Origin: Nymphaea colorata
Lineage: Eukaryota; Streptophyta; Magnoliopsida; Nymphaeales; Nymphaeaceae
Length of the DNA stretch: 64,000 nucleotides
NCBI RefSeq assembly: GCF_008831285.2
Contig: NC_045143.1
Location: 15,401,151 to 15,465,150, forward strand
Direction of reading: 5' to 3'
Part shown: positions 10,573-21,735 of the stretch, piece by piece
Layout of the letters: each line of letters begins with the position of its first letter
Position numbering within the stretch: the stretch's first letter is position 1
Notes under the pieces: model-generated
Told to the model about the DNA's origin: nothing
The model's database searches: none
Seen by the model: only the letters and a program-made list of their open reading frames with translations
Made by a program: the position numbers and the translations under genes

Positions 10573-10822
10573 TGTTGACGTGTTATGTATGACTAGGTCC
10601 GGGTTTAGACTCGATCCAACCCACTCTAAAGGGGCGGTTCATGGTGAGTCCTATTTAAGCAGTTGTGTAACCTAATTAAGTGAGTGAATGAAAAGATTAA
10701 GAGTGGGAGTGAAACTGGCTGCTAGTGAGCATCAGGAATCCTCTCCTCCTACCATGGGTTTTTTCCTCATGTTGAAGTTTTTCCATGTTACATTTGTGTT
10801 CTTTGTCGCATTTCTATTCAAT
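10573..10822 (+). mobile_element. Copia element 1 3' LTR
   Basis: It begins TGTTGACGTGTTATG right after a G-rich polypurine tract and ends near TTTCTATTCAA. The inverted copy at 8812-9005 confirms its sequence. In the complete Copia the corresponding LTR starts TGTTGACATATG and is 242-244 bp, similar in length, so the two elements are sister families. Confidence 0.75.
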
Positions 10823-10826
10823 AGGT

Positions 10827-11440
10827 AGTAATTGATCGACTGACTAAGCCATCCTACTTCTTGCTAATATGTGAAATACTGCTAGTGGATTCTCTTACAT
10901 ATTTGTACGTTGATGAGATTGTTGATTTGCATGGTGTGCCACACACCATTATTTTAAATTGAGATCCTCAATTCACATCACAGTTTTGAAAGTCATTGCA
11001 AAGAGCCTTGGGAAAACAACTATGTATGAGTTCGAATGTTCACCCTCATGTAAATGGGCAGACCGAGAGGATGATGCTTACCTTGGAAGATATTCACAAA
11101 GCTTGCTTCTTGGCAAGAAAGGGCTAGCAAAATCAACATGCAACACTAGTAGATGTATAACATGTTCCACATATCAATGCTCTAACCAGTTCTCAACCAT
11201 GAAGAGTTGGAGGTGCTTGATGATCTCCCCCATGGGAAAAGCCATTGAGGATTGTAGATGAGTAGTAGTAAGTGTTGTAGACAAAGACTATTTCTATTGT
11301 CAAGGTGGAGTGGCAACACTAAGGAGAGGGTACATGGAACCTCAAAGCCAAATAGCAGACGAAATATCCTTAACTATTTGTTCACCCTTAGGAAATTTCA
11401 ATGACCAAATTTCTCAAGGAGGGCAGAAATGCATCCTAGA
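10827..11440 (+). pseudogene. Gypsy (chromovirus-like) integrase to C-terminal fragment
   Basis: The sequence reads VVIDRLTKPSYF, then LYVDEIVDLHGVPHTII, DPQFTSQFW and NGQTERMMLTLEDI, the order seen in Ty3/gypsy integrase cores. The catalytic Asp region before DPQF contains a stop. Farther on, frames give a TKTISIVKVEW word followed by TW, as in the C-terminal part of chromoviral polyproteins where it precedes or forms a chromodomain-like segment. Frameshifts and stops are frequent. The 5' portion is absent at the Copia element 1 boundary, so that Copia may have landed in it, but no target duplication can be checked. Confidence 0.65.
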
Positions 11441-11925
11441 TACTAGGCACATTGAGAATCAATTTCTTGCTTTCTTAATGTGACTTTTATGCCTTTTATG
11501 TGTATGTACACTACTTTCTAACAGCTTGAAGTCCTCCTATGAAATGGACATGATTTGTATGTATAATAAAATTCTAATAAAACATGACAATGAACCATTC
11601 AATCAAAACCTAAGTTCTGTAGAAAATCCTTAAAAACCTATGTGTGGTTTTGGAAAACTAATGGGCTATTTTAGTGAAATTGCTGAGTACTTTTAAGAAA
11701 TATAGTTATAAGTCTAGTAATTTGATAATCAATGATTAGCATTACTAATTAGGATTAAGACTAGCTAATGATTAATCTTAATTACTCAAATAATTAACCA
11801 TTACTGATATTACTAATTAGTTGGAATTTAAGTGAAAATTTATTAAATGTTATGGTTTTTCTCAAGAAGAATGTTATAAAGGGAGAGGTTGGGCCAACTT
11901 GACCACCACCCTCACTTTATGCATA

Positions 11926-11984
<59 letters not shown>

Positions 11985-13076
11985 AAAAGAAGGAGAAAAA
12001 GAAGGAGAAAAAGAGGGAAAAAGAGAAGAAGAAGAAAAGGGGAAGAAAGAGAAGTTGCTAGTGCAAGGGGAGGTTGTCCGACAAAGTTGAGGCTGTCCGA
12101 CAAAGTTGGGGGTACTTGGTGCAAACCAAAACCAAGAAAAATGCAGATATGGCCTATCCCAGTGGTTTTATGATTGAAACTTTGTGGCATGTATGGTTGC
12201 ACGCCAAATTGTAGGATTGATGCCTATTTTTCATTCTCTGTGCATCGATATATTTGACATGGGGAAAAATGGCTTTGTTGGTGTTTTCATGAAGCCCCAA
12301 AACCAAGTTTTCTCTAAGCTGGATCAGTTTGGCGTGTTGTTTTTGCATCTAACTTTATGCTTGACTTTATTTATCATGCTCTATGCATTAGCATTGAATC
12401 TGCTGACAGATGCACTTTAGTCCTGATACTTACTGTCATGAGGCACTGTGTCAATTCTTTCTAATGTGAGGGAAATCGAGTTTTCCTATTTTTGTAGCCT
12501 GCAAGCTGTTGATTTATCATAGCATGTGCCAAATAGCATGATATGGATTCTGATGAGCACTAGTAACAATGCACAAACATCTATTAGACTTTCTATATGA
12601 CTATACAAACTAATGTACGAGATATAATGTGAGGATCACAAACACTGTGACCATATTATGCTTGTGATTGGGCCTGTTTGAGAGGAGTTGTATTATGACT
12701 GGGATGCCGATAGACTAGTGTTAGTCTAGTGCTTGTGTGCATGTATTTTAGGTTTGTGAATCTTATTATATGATGTTGTTTGATGACTATATTATGGACT
12801 TATTAGTGTATTTTATTGAACATTGTGATATGAGCTTGTGCGGCATCCAAATATTGTGTTCTGAGCCTGAGCATGAGACACAAGTAGTATAACAGCCAAA
12901 GGCCGATCTTACTGTGAAAGGATTTTACCAATTAGATGCCAATTGAATCCACTATAAAATGGGTTAGGTGGGTGGCATAGGGGTCCAAAATTCAACAACA
13001 AACTATCTGAGAACATACTATATTGTGAAATGCTCTTCACCCATGCTACTAGGTAGAAGCCCATCCTCATGTAGAG
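11441..13076. other. Non-coding stretch, possibly Gypsy LTR remains
   Basis: No convincing gene was found. A purine tract AAGGAGGGCAGAA at 11416-11428 could be the polypurine tract of the preceding Gypsy fragment, in which case LTR remains follow, but no second LTR is available to test this. The stretch includes a (GT)n(GA)n microsatellite at about 11925-11982 and a purine-rich tail to about 12055. Confidence 0.4.
11925..11982. repeat. (GT)n(GA)n compound microsatellite
   Basis: A pure GT run passes directly into a GA run of about 40 bases and then into GAAGGAGAAAA-type purine repeats. Open frames across it on either strand are low-complexity artefacts. Confidence 0.9.
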
Positions 13077-13081
13077 GGTGG

Positions 13082-13404
13082 TGATAAGGTGTTGGGTCTA
13101 ATCTGATCCAGATCCAGCACGTCTAATATATCGGTTCACATTTATCTAGGTAGGGTCATGATTGTAATTTTTGTAATTGTTTCATTCTAGCTTCTAGATT
13201 ATTGTGTTTGCTTTGCTCTAGACTCTAGATTATTGTGATCACTTCATTCTAGATTCTTGTAATTTGTGTAGAAGGATCATTATATAAATGGGCTGCATGA
13301 GAATGTGATGACTCGCCTCCCTTCCTCATTTCTCTTTTCGTGTTCTCTCTCATAACATTTCCTTTGTTGATCGTGAGTTCTAGTTCGACACCCAATATCT
13401 ATCA
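13082..13404 (+). mobile_element. Copia element 3 5' LTR
   Basis: It spans TGATAAGG to CTATCA and is followed at once by the primer-binding site. It shares long runs with 17432-17747, for example ATGGGCTGCATGAGAATGTG and TTGTGTAGAAGGATCATTA, with many substitutions in between, so insertion is old. Unusually, the bases just outside it (GTAGAGGGTGG) resemble the element's own polypurine tract. Confidence 0.85.
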
Positions 13405-13416
13405 TGGTATTAGAGC
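13405..13416 (+). promoter_or_regulatory. Primer-binding site of Copia element 3
   Basis: TGGTATTAGAGC directly abuts the 5' LTR and matches the 3' end complement of plant initiator-Met tRNA (TGGTATCAGAGC) except for one transition. It would have primed minus-strand DNA synthesis. Confidence 0.8.
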
Positions 13417-13591
13417 TAGGTTTGGTTGGTTCTACTAAAGGGAATGCCAGAAAGAACTTTAAATCTCCTAGTTGATTTTCTCTTATACCCATTCTAACAT
13501 TCTGCTCCTAACTCTTCATCTACCTTGATAACATTCTTACATTTCTGTTAGTACTTAGTATATATCTAAGTTAATAGATATATAAATTCTC

Positions 13592-14500
13592 ATGGATATT
13601 CTCTCCCAATCTAGTATACCATCCAACTTCTTACCACACCTTATTTTTGAAAAACCAAACCACTCCAACTACCTTACTTGGAGAAGGTAGATCACTACTT
13701 CCATAAGGAGTCAAGATCTATATGGGCATCTTGATGGTTCCATTCCAATCCTACCACAATTTATTCATCAAGACATTAAGAATGAGAGAGGGGAGACAAT
13801 TTCCACTTAGGAAATTTGTACTCCTAAATTTGTAACATGGATGAAATGAGATCAAAGTCTTGTTTCACATATCACATCAACACTCTTTCAAGAAGTGTTG
13901 ATTTCTCTTTTTGATGTCAGTACAACAAGACAGTTATGGGTCAGACTTGCCGAAACCTATTCTTAGATTTTAGAGGCACGCATTTCTATATTTGAAGAAG
14001 GAATTTCATAATCTCAATAAAGGGTCAATGTCGATTATGGAATATTTGGGACGTGTAAAAGGGACTATAAGCTTATCAGTTGGGAGTTGCTGAATACCTT
14101 GTTCCAGACAAAGAAAAAGTCCAACAGACTCTTATCAATCTTGGACCAGATTTTTATTCCTTCACTACTGCACTTGAAGTTTGGCTGTCTTGTCCACCTT
14201 CAATGAACTACTGATAGGAGGAACAAATCAAGGTAATACTCACAATGCTTTAGTTACTGAAGCTACTGCCAGTCATATAAAAGGAAATGAGGTTCATCAA
14301 GGAGGCATAAATCGTGGGTGCATTGGACAAAAGGGCTGAGGTATTCTGCCAACACCGAGTGTTACAAGAAGATTTCATACCAATACAACAAAAAAAGTGC
14401 TAACATGTTTCCAATGTAACAAGAAGGGTCACATCAAAGCAATATTCTGGTTCAACCCACAAAACAAAGGTAATAAACATGAAGTTGAATAGGATGTCAA
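13592..14500 (+). pseudogene. Copia element 3 gag remnant
   Basis: It starts at an ATG (13592) reading MDILSQSS and then NHSNYLTWRR, the usual Copia gag N-terminal word around a conserved NYxxW. Stops interrupt the frame several times. The zinc knuckle at about 14400-14445 reads CFQCNKKGHIKAIFW: the first three ligands of CCHC are intact but the final Cys is Phe, so RNA binding would be impaired. Confidence 0.65.
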
Positions 14501-14516
14501 ACTCCGACCAGGCGAT

Positions 14517-14936
14517 GTGCAACAAATATTAATGATTGCTCTCTCCAAGATGATGATGAAACAAAATGATCAAGGTGAATGGTATTTGGATTTAGGTGCA
14601 GCTACTCATGTAAGTGGAAATGGTGGTAAGTTGCATGATCTTTTTCCTTATTCTGGTAAAATTAATATACTTACATGTGACAAAAGTTTTCATCTTATCA
14701 CGCATGTTGGGAATGCACAAATTTATCTTTCAACATCACCATTTCCACTATCTTGTCAAATGTTGCCTTTGCTCCAAATATCAAAAAGAATATTACTTCA
14801 ATTTTTAAGCAACTCATCTGTTGAATTTTCTTCTTCCTTTATGTGTATCAAAGATCTTCTAACAAAGAAAACATTTGCTGAAGGAGAACAACTGGGAAAT
14901 ATGTATGTCTTCAAGGAAAGTCCTTATTTCTTATAG
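14517..14936 (+). pseudogene. Copia element 3 protease fragment
   Basis: An open frame of 139 codons contains WYLDLGAATHVSGN, the place of the aspartic protease signature D-[ST]-G-A-[TS]-x-H. The Ser/Thr after the catalytic Asp is Leu here, so even this open part is probably inactive. A stop at 14934-14936 separates it from the integrase block. Confidence 0.65.
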
Positions 14937-14954
14937 TCTTCAAGTCTAGCTCAA

Positions 14955-15870
14955 TTGACATACTTTCCTTCCAACACACATTCACAAATTCCAAGCTCTA
15001 GCTTACTCCAATTAGATGTCAGTAAGCCAGATTTTTGGCATGGCCGTATGGGACAATGTAGTCATGGGTTTTTGGAAAAACTTGCATCAGATAATCTCAT
15101 TCCAAAATCAAGTCTATCCTTTGGTACCTATGACAAAAAATATTCTAGTTGCAAACTATGTAAGAGCCATATACTTCCTTTTCATAATACCAATAAAAGA
15201 GCTTCTGCACCTTTTAAGATTGTCTATTCTAATGTATGGGGGCCAACTCTCGTTGATTCATTGTCTGGCTCCCGCTATTATGTTTTGTTCATAGCTTCTT
15301 ATTCTCGATATACTTGGATTCACATCATGAAACAAAAATCAAAAGTGTTTAGCATCTTTCAAGAATTCCATGCCATGGTCCAAACATAGTTTTCGTCTAT
15401 TGGTGGGGGAGAATGTTGTTCACAAGACTATTGATTTTTTACGAAAAAATGGGATAACTTGACAGATTTCATGCCCATACACCCCACAACAAAATGTCAT
15501 AGCTGAACGGAAACATCGTCACATAGTAAAAAGTGGTATGAGTATGATGCATGATAGTAATACTCCTATTACTTTATGGACTGAGGCTTTTCACACTGTT
15601 GTACACATAATAAATTGTTTACCTATGACAGTTTTGGATTCAAAATCTCCTTACTTCACTCTTTTTGGTCAAAATTCAAATGACAATGATTTAAGGGTTT
15701 TCGAATGTGTGCTATGTATTGACTCGTCATTAAGAAATACATTTCAAAGTAAAGCAATCCAGTGTAGGTTTGTTGGTTATGCAGATGAATACAAAGGTTT
15801 CAGATGTTATGACCCTGCAACCAAACACTTCAAAGAATCAAGAAAGTCGTGTTTGGTGAACACAATTTGA
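14955..15870 (+). pseudogene. Copia element 3 integrase remnant
   Basis: The block opens with the GAG-pre-integrase region (FWHGRMGQCSHGFLEKL) and a C-x2-C pair (CKLCKS). The first catalytic Asp region reads YSNVWGP (Asp replaced by Asn), and the second signature, usually FIDDYSR, reads FIASYSRYTW. A stop at about 15389 is followed by a shifted frame that resumes at QNVIAERKHR and continues to 15870 (VFECVLCIDSSLR...). Catalytically dead. Confidence 0.7.
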
Positions 15871-16225
15871 ACATTTCTATTGAGAATTCTAAACCCATGG
15901 AATCATATGGTCCTTGGGTAAGTGCTGAATTATTTGCAGGAGACAATCTAGAATCTCATCCACATGATGAGATAGGATCTCCACATATCACACAAACAAG
16001 GGGAAACAAAGAACTCATTCCAGCTACGAAAGAAGGATAAAACAATGCTTCATGTTGATTTTCAGGTAGGTTTACACTCGTCAGAAAAGAGGGATAGATG
16101 GCAATTCGACCTCTTCCCATGATAAAGTCTATGATGATCAGTCTGTTAGAAGATCTGAGCGAGTGTGACAACCCATTCATAGATGGGTAAGTTATGATAA
16201 TCTTTCCTTAGGTTTTCAGCTTTTT

Positions 16226-17431
16226 ATGCCTCAAGTTATAAAACAAGATGAACCTACTTCTTTTGAGGAAGCATCCAAGTCTAAACATTGGATCAGGGCA
16301 ATGCATGAAGAAATAGATGCACTACATGAATGTAGGATATGGAAAATTGTTCCTAGACTCAAAGAAAAGATTGTAGTAGGATCAAAATGGATTTATAAAG
16401 ATAACTATAAACCTGATGGCAGTGTGGAAATATACAAGGCAAGATTGGTGGTAGGAGGCTTCATGCAGAAATAAGGACAAGGTTATGATGGGACATTTAG
16501 ACCTATGATCAAAATGGGAATGATCCATGTGATTATATCATTGGCAGTTGAATATGGATGGAGACTAAATCAAATGTACGTAAAGAATGCTTTTATTCAC
16601 GACAATTTGAGTGTGGAAGTATATATGGACCAACCTTCAGGATATGCGAAAGGAGACTCTATGGGTTTGTAAACTAATCTATTTATGGCTCAAACAGACC
16701 TCATGCTTATGGTTTGACAGTTTCTCATGCAAGATCTAAGAATGTGGTTTTCAAAGATGTCCTCTAGATTACTCTTTTTCATTTATCAAAACAAAAACAT
16801 ATTTTCTTTACTTATGATATCTGTTGATGATATTGTTATCACAAGAAATTTTGAACAAACACATAGGAGACATTAAAGCTTTCATGATGTAGAACTTTAA
16901 AATGAAAGAGCTTGGTGATTTACGATTCTTTCTTAGAGTGGAGATTGATAGACACAATGATCGTCTCGCATTGGGCTGGAGATCTTGATCAAAGAAAGTC
17001 TACTTCTATTTTTTGTATTTTCATTAGACGTAACCTTGTGTCTTGAAGCTGTTCAAAGCAAAAGGCAGTGGCAAGATCCAACACTAAAGCTAAATACAGA
17101 TGTATGGCTACAGGTATTGCTAAAGTTACATGGGTTAGACATTTTCTAGAGGACTTTGGAGAAAAGATTAAAAATATCAATATTAATGTGTGATAATCAA
17201 AGCGCTATTAACATTGCTTCTAATCCCATACAACATGGTTGAACAAAGCATATTGAGATTGATCAACATTTTATTAGACAAAAGGTGGAAGACAAGGATA
17301 TTCAACATATTTGTGTTTGTACAGATGAACAAATCACTGACTTATTTACAAAAGGACTGACGAAGGAACAATTATGGTATCCAAAAGGCAAGTTGTGCAT
17401 GGTGCAAAGCCATATACAACTTGAGGGAGGA
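16226..17431 (+). pseudogene. Copia element 3 reverse transcriptase and RNase H remnant
   Basis: The reverse transcriptase starts with WIRAMHEEIDALHECRIWKI and GSKWIYKDNYKPDGSVEIYK. The active-site region near 16820 is broken: the coding frame reads SVDDIVI rather than YVDD. Around 16975 the sequence jumps from the middle of reverse transcriptase (DRHNDRLAL) into the RNase H word RKSTSIFCIF, so a block is deleted. RNase H then continues with CDNQSAINIASNPIQHG and HFIRQKVEDKDI up to the polypurine tract at 17420-17431. Confidence 0.75.
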
Positions 17432-17747
17432 TGATAAGATGTTGGGTCTAATTTGATCCATATCCAAGATGTCTAACTATGTCTGATCACATTTATCTAG
17501 GCAAGGTTATGATTGTATTTTTTGTACTTGTTTCATTCTAGACTCTAGACTATAATGTTTGCTTCACTCTAGGCTCTAGATTATTGTGATTGCTTCATTC
17601 TAGATTCTTGTAAATTGTGTAGAAGGATCATTACATAAATGGGCTGCATGAGAATGTGATGACTTATCTCCCTTCCTCATTTCTCTTTTCTTGTACTCTC
17701 TCTTAACATTTCCTTTGCTGAATCTGATCGTGGGTTATGTCGGCACC
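17432..17747 (+). mobile_element. Copia element 3 3' LTR, truncated
   Basis: It is a direct repeat of 13082-13404, beginning TGATAAGATGTTGGG. Similarity fades after GATCGTGGGTTATGTCGGCACC, while the 5' copy has another ~12-15 bp ending in TATCA. The loss coincides with the change to GC-richer DNA at about 17750. Confidence 0.8.
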
Positions 17748-17750
17748 TCT

Positions 17751-20737
17751 GTAGAAGGCGCTCATCTTGGTAGGGAGGCTAACTTTTCTTGTCTTGAGTT
17801 TGGCGAAAAACAGGTGGAGCCAAGCCGGCCGCACATGGAAGACCTAGGTAGGTTCGACCTAGGAGACCTAGACCCGCCCGGTCTAGGTGTGGAAGGCCCA
17901 GGCACACCTAGCCTGGATGAAGAATTCCCGGACCCACTTAGTCCGGAAGAGGATGACCTAGACACGTCTGGCCTAGATGATGGTGGGCTCGGCTTGGAGA
18001 GGAGCATGCGTGATCCGGGCATGGATCAAGAGCAGTGGGCTCAGACCCACTTGGAGAATCAAGTTGACGAAGCTTGGGCGGACCCGGGCGAGGTGGAGCC
18101 TTTGGCCCAATTCAGATTTGAACTTTTTATTTGAGTTAATTTGCTTATGTACCGTTTTCTTTATTAGACTCGATTTGCTTTTCGTCTCGTCTCGAGACAC
18201 AACTTGGAACCGGTTCGGGCACTTGTATTTAAGCCCAAAACCGAGACACTCATTCATTATCGTTTAATTAAATTGAAGTTTTCTCTCTCCGTGTGAGGAG
18301 TCCCTTGGACCTTAGGTCGTGGCTTCCATGGAAGCACTACATTGCAATGCTCACCAAGCCGTGAGATTAGTGGAGATTCAAGCTCCGTTAATGGTCGCCG
18401 GCAGCCATTGACAACTTGGATTTGCATCGTTCTGAACCAAGAGATCCTTGGATAGGCAGCCGTGCCTTCTCCTTGATCACAAAGGAGTTGAGAGGTGGCT
18501 GCACTAGAGGAAGTTGAAGGAGGCGCCGCCCGTGGTTCTGGCTCGTCTTCTTCAACATCGACATCCGGCGAGTTTCTCATCGTGAGCTAAGTATTCCGAT
18601 CTTCCTAGTACTTGGTGGATGGGATCTCGGTTCTCCCTCAACCACAACATCAACGCAGGCCCAAGCCTTGCATTCGAGGGATAAACTCCTCGTCTAACTA
18701 GGTCTGGACCAGCAGCATCGCGTGGAGAAGAAGACCTACCTTGGAGACGACTTGAGGACGATCGGGAGCATCCGGCTGGAGTTCTTCCAGCAGCCTAAAT
18801 CCTGGTAATATTCTGTTGAATCTGAGATAGGTGAGGCGTCCCTAGTCTCTATACGAGTTCTGGACCAAAAGGAGAAGGCTAGGGCGAGGAAGGAGAAAGT
18901 CCGCGGAAGGAAAGAGCACCATCGTGGAGGGAAAGAAGGAGAAGCGCGGAAGAGGTGACTCTCGGATTTCTGAAGGGCGCGTCAGAAACCACTTCTGCTA
19001 AAACAGCTGTATCTGGAGATTTACTGGGAGTTTTGAGGCGATCTATATCTTGTTGGAAAGCTCTCATCCTCAGGTACAACATACTAAAATTTCAGCCTGA
19101 TCGGACCAGGGCGCACCGGTCAAATCTGCCGCTGAAGTTCGCTGTTTCCACCATCGCCGGTCAGGCACAGTCCGTCGCAGAACCGCCACTTGCAGAGGCT
19201 GTTTCCGGCGATTCTGGTGAAGTTTTCAGGCGAATCCAACATATCCAAAAATCAAGGTATTTGGACTTCATTTGACCAGTGAATCATTGACTGCAAGTTC
19301 TGGATGTTGAAGGACTGCTTGCCTATTTTCATGGAGTAGATCAGACTTCCGGTTAATTTTCTGGCCAGCCCCGGTGACTTCCGGCCAGAACCGACTTTTG
19401 GGTAATTAGTTCCAAGTCTGCCCTTGCTATATCTCGATTTTACTTGAATTATTTCGTGTTTAGCAAGGTCAAATGCGGTCAAACATTTGGCGATGGAAGT
19501 GGAAGGACACTCGTGGTATTTGGAACGAGCGCCAAGTGTCCCCTGCACCAAGGAGGAAGGTGGCCCTTTCCTAATCCGTCCCTACTGATTAGGGCAAGGG
19601 AGATTTGGCGCGATTTGGGTGCATTGTACCTAGACACTTACCTAAGTGAGCAGGCCGGGTGGCGTCCTAGGAGCGCGCCACGTGGAGAAGGAAATCTCGC
19701 CCTCCCTTGTGCGAAATCCCTTTCCTATTTCTCCTCCGACGAGATAGGAAAGGGGTGGAGATTGCGGCTGGATACATTGTATCTAGGCGCCTTCCATTGA
19801 GGGCAGAATCTCGTCAATCTTTGGAGATCCTTGGTCAATCTATATCCTACACGTGGCGATGAACGAGACCCTCATCAATCTTGCGGGGATCTCATTCCTA
19901 TTTCCTCTCCAACGAAATAGGAAAGGCTAGCTCGTGGAGGCTAGGTGCATTGTACCTAGACTTTTCCTAATCAAGGCAAGATCTCGGTGCATCCTTGGGG
20001 GATTCTCATGCACGAATGAAGGGGATTTCCTCCATGATCTTAGGAGGTGATTTGTGTCACATTTGGGAAGCCTCTTCATCCCAGCTCATGTGAAGAGAAA
20101 GGAGTTCACTTGGAGAAGGCATGAGTCAAGCTAGGAGCCGAGAACGTCAAGGAAGAATCGGCCGGATTCCGACTAATATACCTCGCTGGAGATTCCACAT
20201 CCGCCGGAGAAGAAGAAAAGAGAAGGAGCGTAACTTGAGGATTTCCTCTACGTCCGCCGGCGCACCGGCGATCGCCTCCCCCTCTCAATACAAAAGACCG
20301 GGGTTGAATTGGTCTTACGGGTGAAGGCTTTCCTCATCTCGAAGTTGATTTTCCGCTAAACTTCTATATATCCGAGGAAGGGTGTGTTGCTTTCTATCCT
20401 GCCTTTGGCATTGACAACCGGCTGGAATCCCTCCAAGGCATCTTGCCAAGGACACGATTTCCGGGTTGTGGACCACCTAGGGATAAGGGTGTGGTTTGAT
20501 TCGCATAGGGATTGCATGACATAGTGGTTTGAATGGTTTGGTGAATGATGAGTGAGATGAGTGCTTGATGTATCGCTCCGCTTTGTATTAGCCTCACATC
20601 CATTCTAGATTCTTTTAGTAGGTTCAAGCTGGGATTGGGGAAGCCATTCTTGTAAAATCTTAACCTACATTTGAGCCGGGGTTGCTATCCGGCGGGAACC
20701 ACTCTTGTAATTAATTTTTAAACCCTATATCGGCAAC
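17751..20737 (+). mobile_element. Possible long solo LTR (Gypsy type)
   Basis: This ~3-kb block is GC-richer than both neighbours, begins TGTAGAAGG and ends CGGCAACA, and is flanked by ACCTC (17746-17750) and TCCTC (20738-20742), sharing four of five bases as an LTR target duplication would. A TATTTAAG word at 18226-18233 followed by a CT-rich stretch looks like an LTR promoter and leader. The open frames inside (for example an acidic, Pro/Asp-rich frame at 17691-18134) have no recognisable domain. No primer site or coding remains follow, hence solo. It could instead be several unrelated pieces. Confidence 0.35.
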
Positions 20738-21535
20738 ATCCTCCTAGATCTTGGAGAGGGTCTCGACGGCACCTTGGTGACTTTCTTATCCGCATTCGGG
20801 CAGACCCTACCAATCCCGAACGCGGTGGCCATGCTCGAGGGTCTGTGCAAGGATGGTTTGATTCAGGTCGCGATGAAACTTTTTGGATTAATGAGGGAAA
20901 ATGGGACAATCCCTGATGTAGTGATCTACACTGCGGTCGTTGATGGTTTCTGCAAGGCCATGCAATTCGACGATGCGACGAAGATCTTCAAGAAGATGCA
21001 ATCCAATGGGGTCGTCCCCAATGCTTACAGTTACGCGGTAATGATTCAGGGGCTGTGCAGGGGACAGAAGATGGATGACACCTTGTCTTATTGCCTCGAG
21101 ATGCTTGAACACGGACACCACCCTAACGTAGCGACATTCATGATGTTGGTAGACGGATTCTGCAAGCAGAACAGGATGGAGGAAGTGGAGAGAGTAATTG
21201 GGAGATTGAGAGAGAAAGGCTTTGCTTTGAACGAAAAGGATATCAGGGAACACTTGGATAAAAAGGGACCTTTTCATATGGGGCCGTTTGATGGCCTGGA
21301 AAAAAATTTCTGGAAATATATTGCTGGAAATATAGGAAATGGAAAAAATTTTTCCGATTCTAATTTTGGTGTGTGTGTGATGACTCAGAAATATATTTCC
21401 AATTCTATATTTTTAAGTTTGATAGTACAAAAATATATTTCTAGAAATTTAATTCTTAGTTTGATAATAAGGAAACATTTATCTAGATTTACAAAAATAT
21501 GGCAACAACATGGTTATGCATGTATGGACGTATAA
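20711..21535 (+). CDS. PPR protein fragment (At4g38150-like), altered C-terminus
   Basis: An uninterrupted frame contains PPR motifs: NAVAMLEGLCKDGLIQVAMK, then PDVVIYTAVVDGFCKAMQFD, PNAYSYAVMIQGLCRGQKMD and PNVATFMMLVDGFCKQNRME, each about 35 residues apart. The following region (GFALNEKDIREHLDKKGPF) resembles the C-terminal end of plant At4g38150-like PPR proteins, presumed organelle RNA-binding proteins. Just after KKGPF (about 21275) the similarity stops and the frame runs on for ~85 residues of AT-rich repeat sequence. The N-terminal part with targeting peptide is absent; an AG acceptor in CTCCTAG at 20741-20747 could mark an exon start. No ATG suits the start. Probably a gene fragment or 3'-disrupted copy, but the PPR part has no stop or frameshift. 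Confidence 0.6.
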   Translation, partial: LIFKPYIGNILLDLGEGLDGTLVTFLSAFGQTLPIPNAVAMLEGLCKDGLIQVAMKLFGLMRENGTIPDVVIYTAVVDGFCKAMQFDDATKIFKKMQSNGVVPNAYSYAVMIQGLCRGQKMDDTLSYCLEMLEHGHHPNVATFMMLVDGFCKQNRMEEVERVIGRLREKGFALNEKDIREHLDKKGPFHMGPFDGLEKNFWKYIAGNIGNGKNFSDSNFGVCVMTQKYISNSIFLSLIVQKYISRNLILSLIIRKHLSRFTKIWQQHGYACMDV

Positions 21536-21735
21536 ACCGGATATACTTGCCCACACAATCGATTAGAACAATTCAATGTCTTATTATTAATTTTCTTTAT
21601 TTATTTCACATTTACCTAATTTTCAAGATATTTTTAATTTATTAAAAAATTTCTCGAGATTTTCCCGAGATACATAATTTTGTCATATTATACCCAAGAA
21701 ATAACTCGCCGTACATGCTCGTCACCTCCTGACAT
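21279..21735. repeat. AT-rich repeat replacing the PPR 3' end
   Basis: The block starts ATGGGGCCGTTTGATGGCCTGG and contains repeated AAATATATTTC words. Its right part (about 21590-21712), with TCGAGATTTTCCCGAGATAC and TATTATACCCAAGAAAT, resembles the right half of the small inverted-repeat element at 27006-27344 (TTCGAGACATTCCCGATATA and TATTATACCCGAGAAAT). It is therefore a partial copy of a dispersed repeat family; its far end was not resolved. Confidence 0.55.

Larger units (their letters stand above)
8157..10822 (+). mobile_element. Decayed Copia element 1 with inverted LTR piece
   Basis: This is a plus-strand Copia closely related to the complete one at 29402-34884. Similarity starts abruptly at 8157 in gag, is broken at 8808, resumes near 9030 in the region before reverse transcriptase, and continues to a 3' LTR. 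The 5' LTR and most of the integrase are missing. Between the two coding blocks sits a partial LTR plus primer site in the opposite orientation (8812-9005). Several stops and frameshifts interrupt all domains. It lies against a Gypsy integrase fragment that starts at about 10827. Confidence 0.8.
13082..17747 (+). mobile_element. Copia element 3 with both LTRs (decayed)
   Basis: Two direct repeats flank Copia coding remnants: the 5' LTR starts TGATAAGGTGTTGGG and the 3' LTR starts TGATAAGATGTTGGG after the polypurine tract CTTGAGGGAGGA. The order gag, protease, integrase, reverse transcriptase, RNase H is that of Ty1/copia. Its sequence is clearly different from the other Copia family in this window. 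The last ~15 bp of the 3' LTR are missing and no target duplication could be found. The element also appears to lack a block between reverse transcriptase and RNase H. Confidence 0.85.

Noticed and set aside
12184-12420. 78-residue hydrophobic frame as a small membrane protein
   Set aside because: No homology, no leader context, and an antisense frame overlaps; insufficient support.
17691-18134. 147-residue acidic Pro/Asp-rich frame
   Set aside because: It starts inside the Copia element 3 LTR and shows no known domain; overlapping frames exist on both strands. Probably composition-driven.
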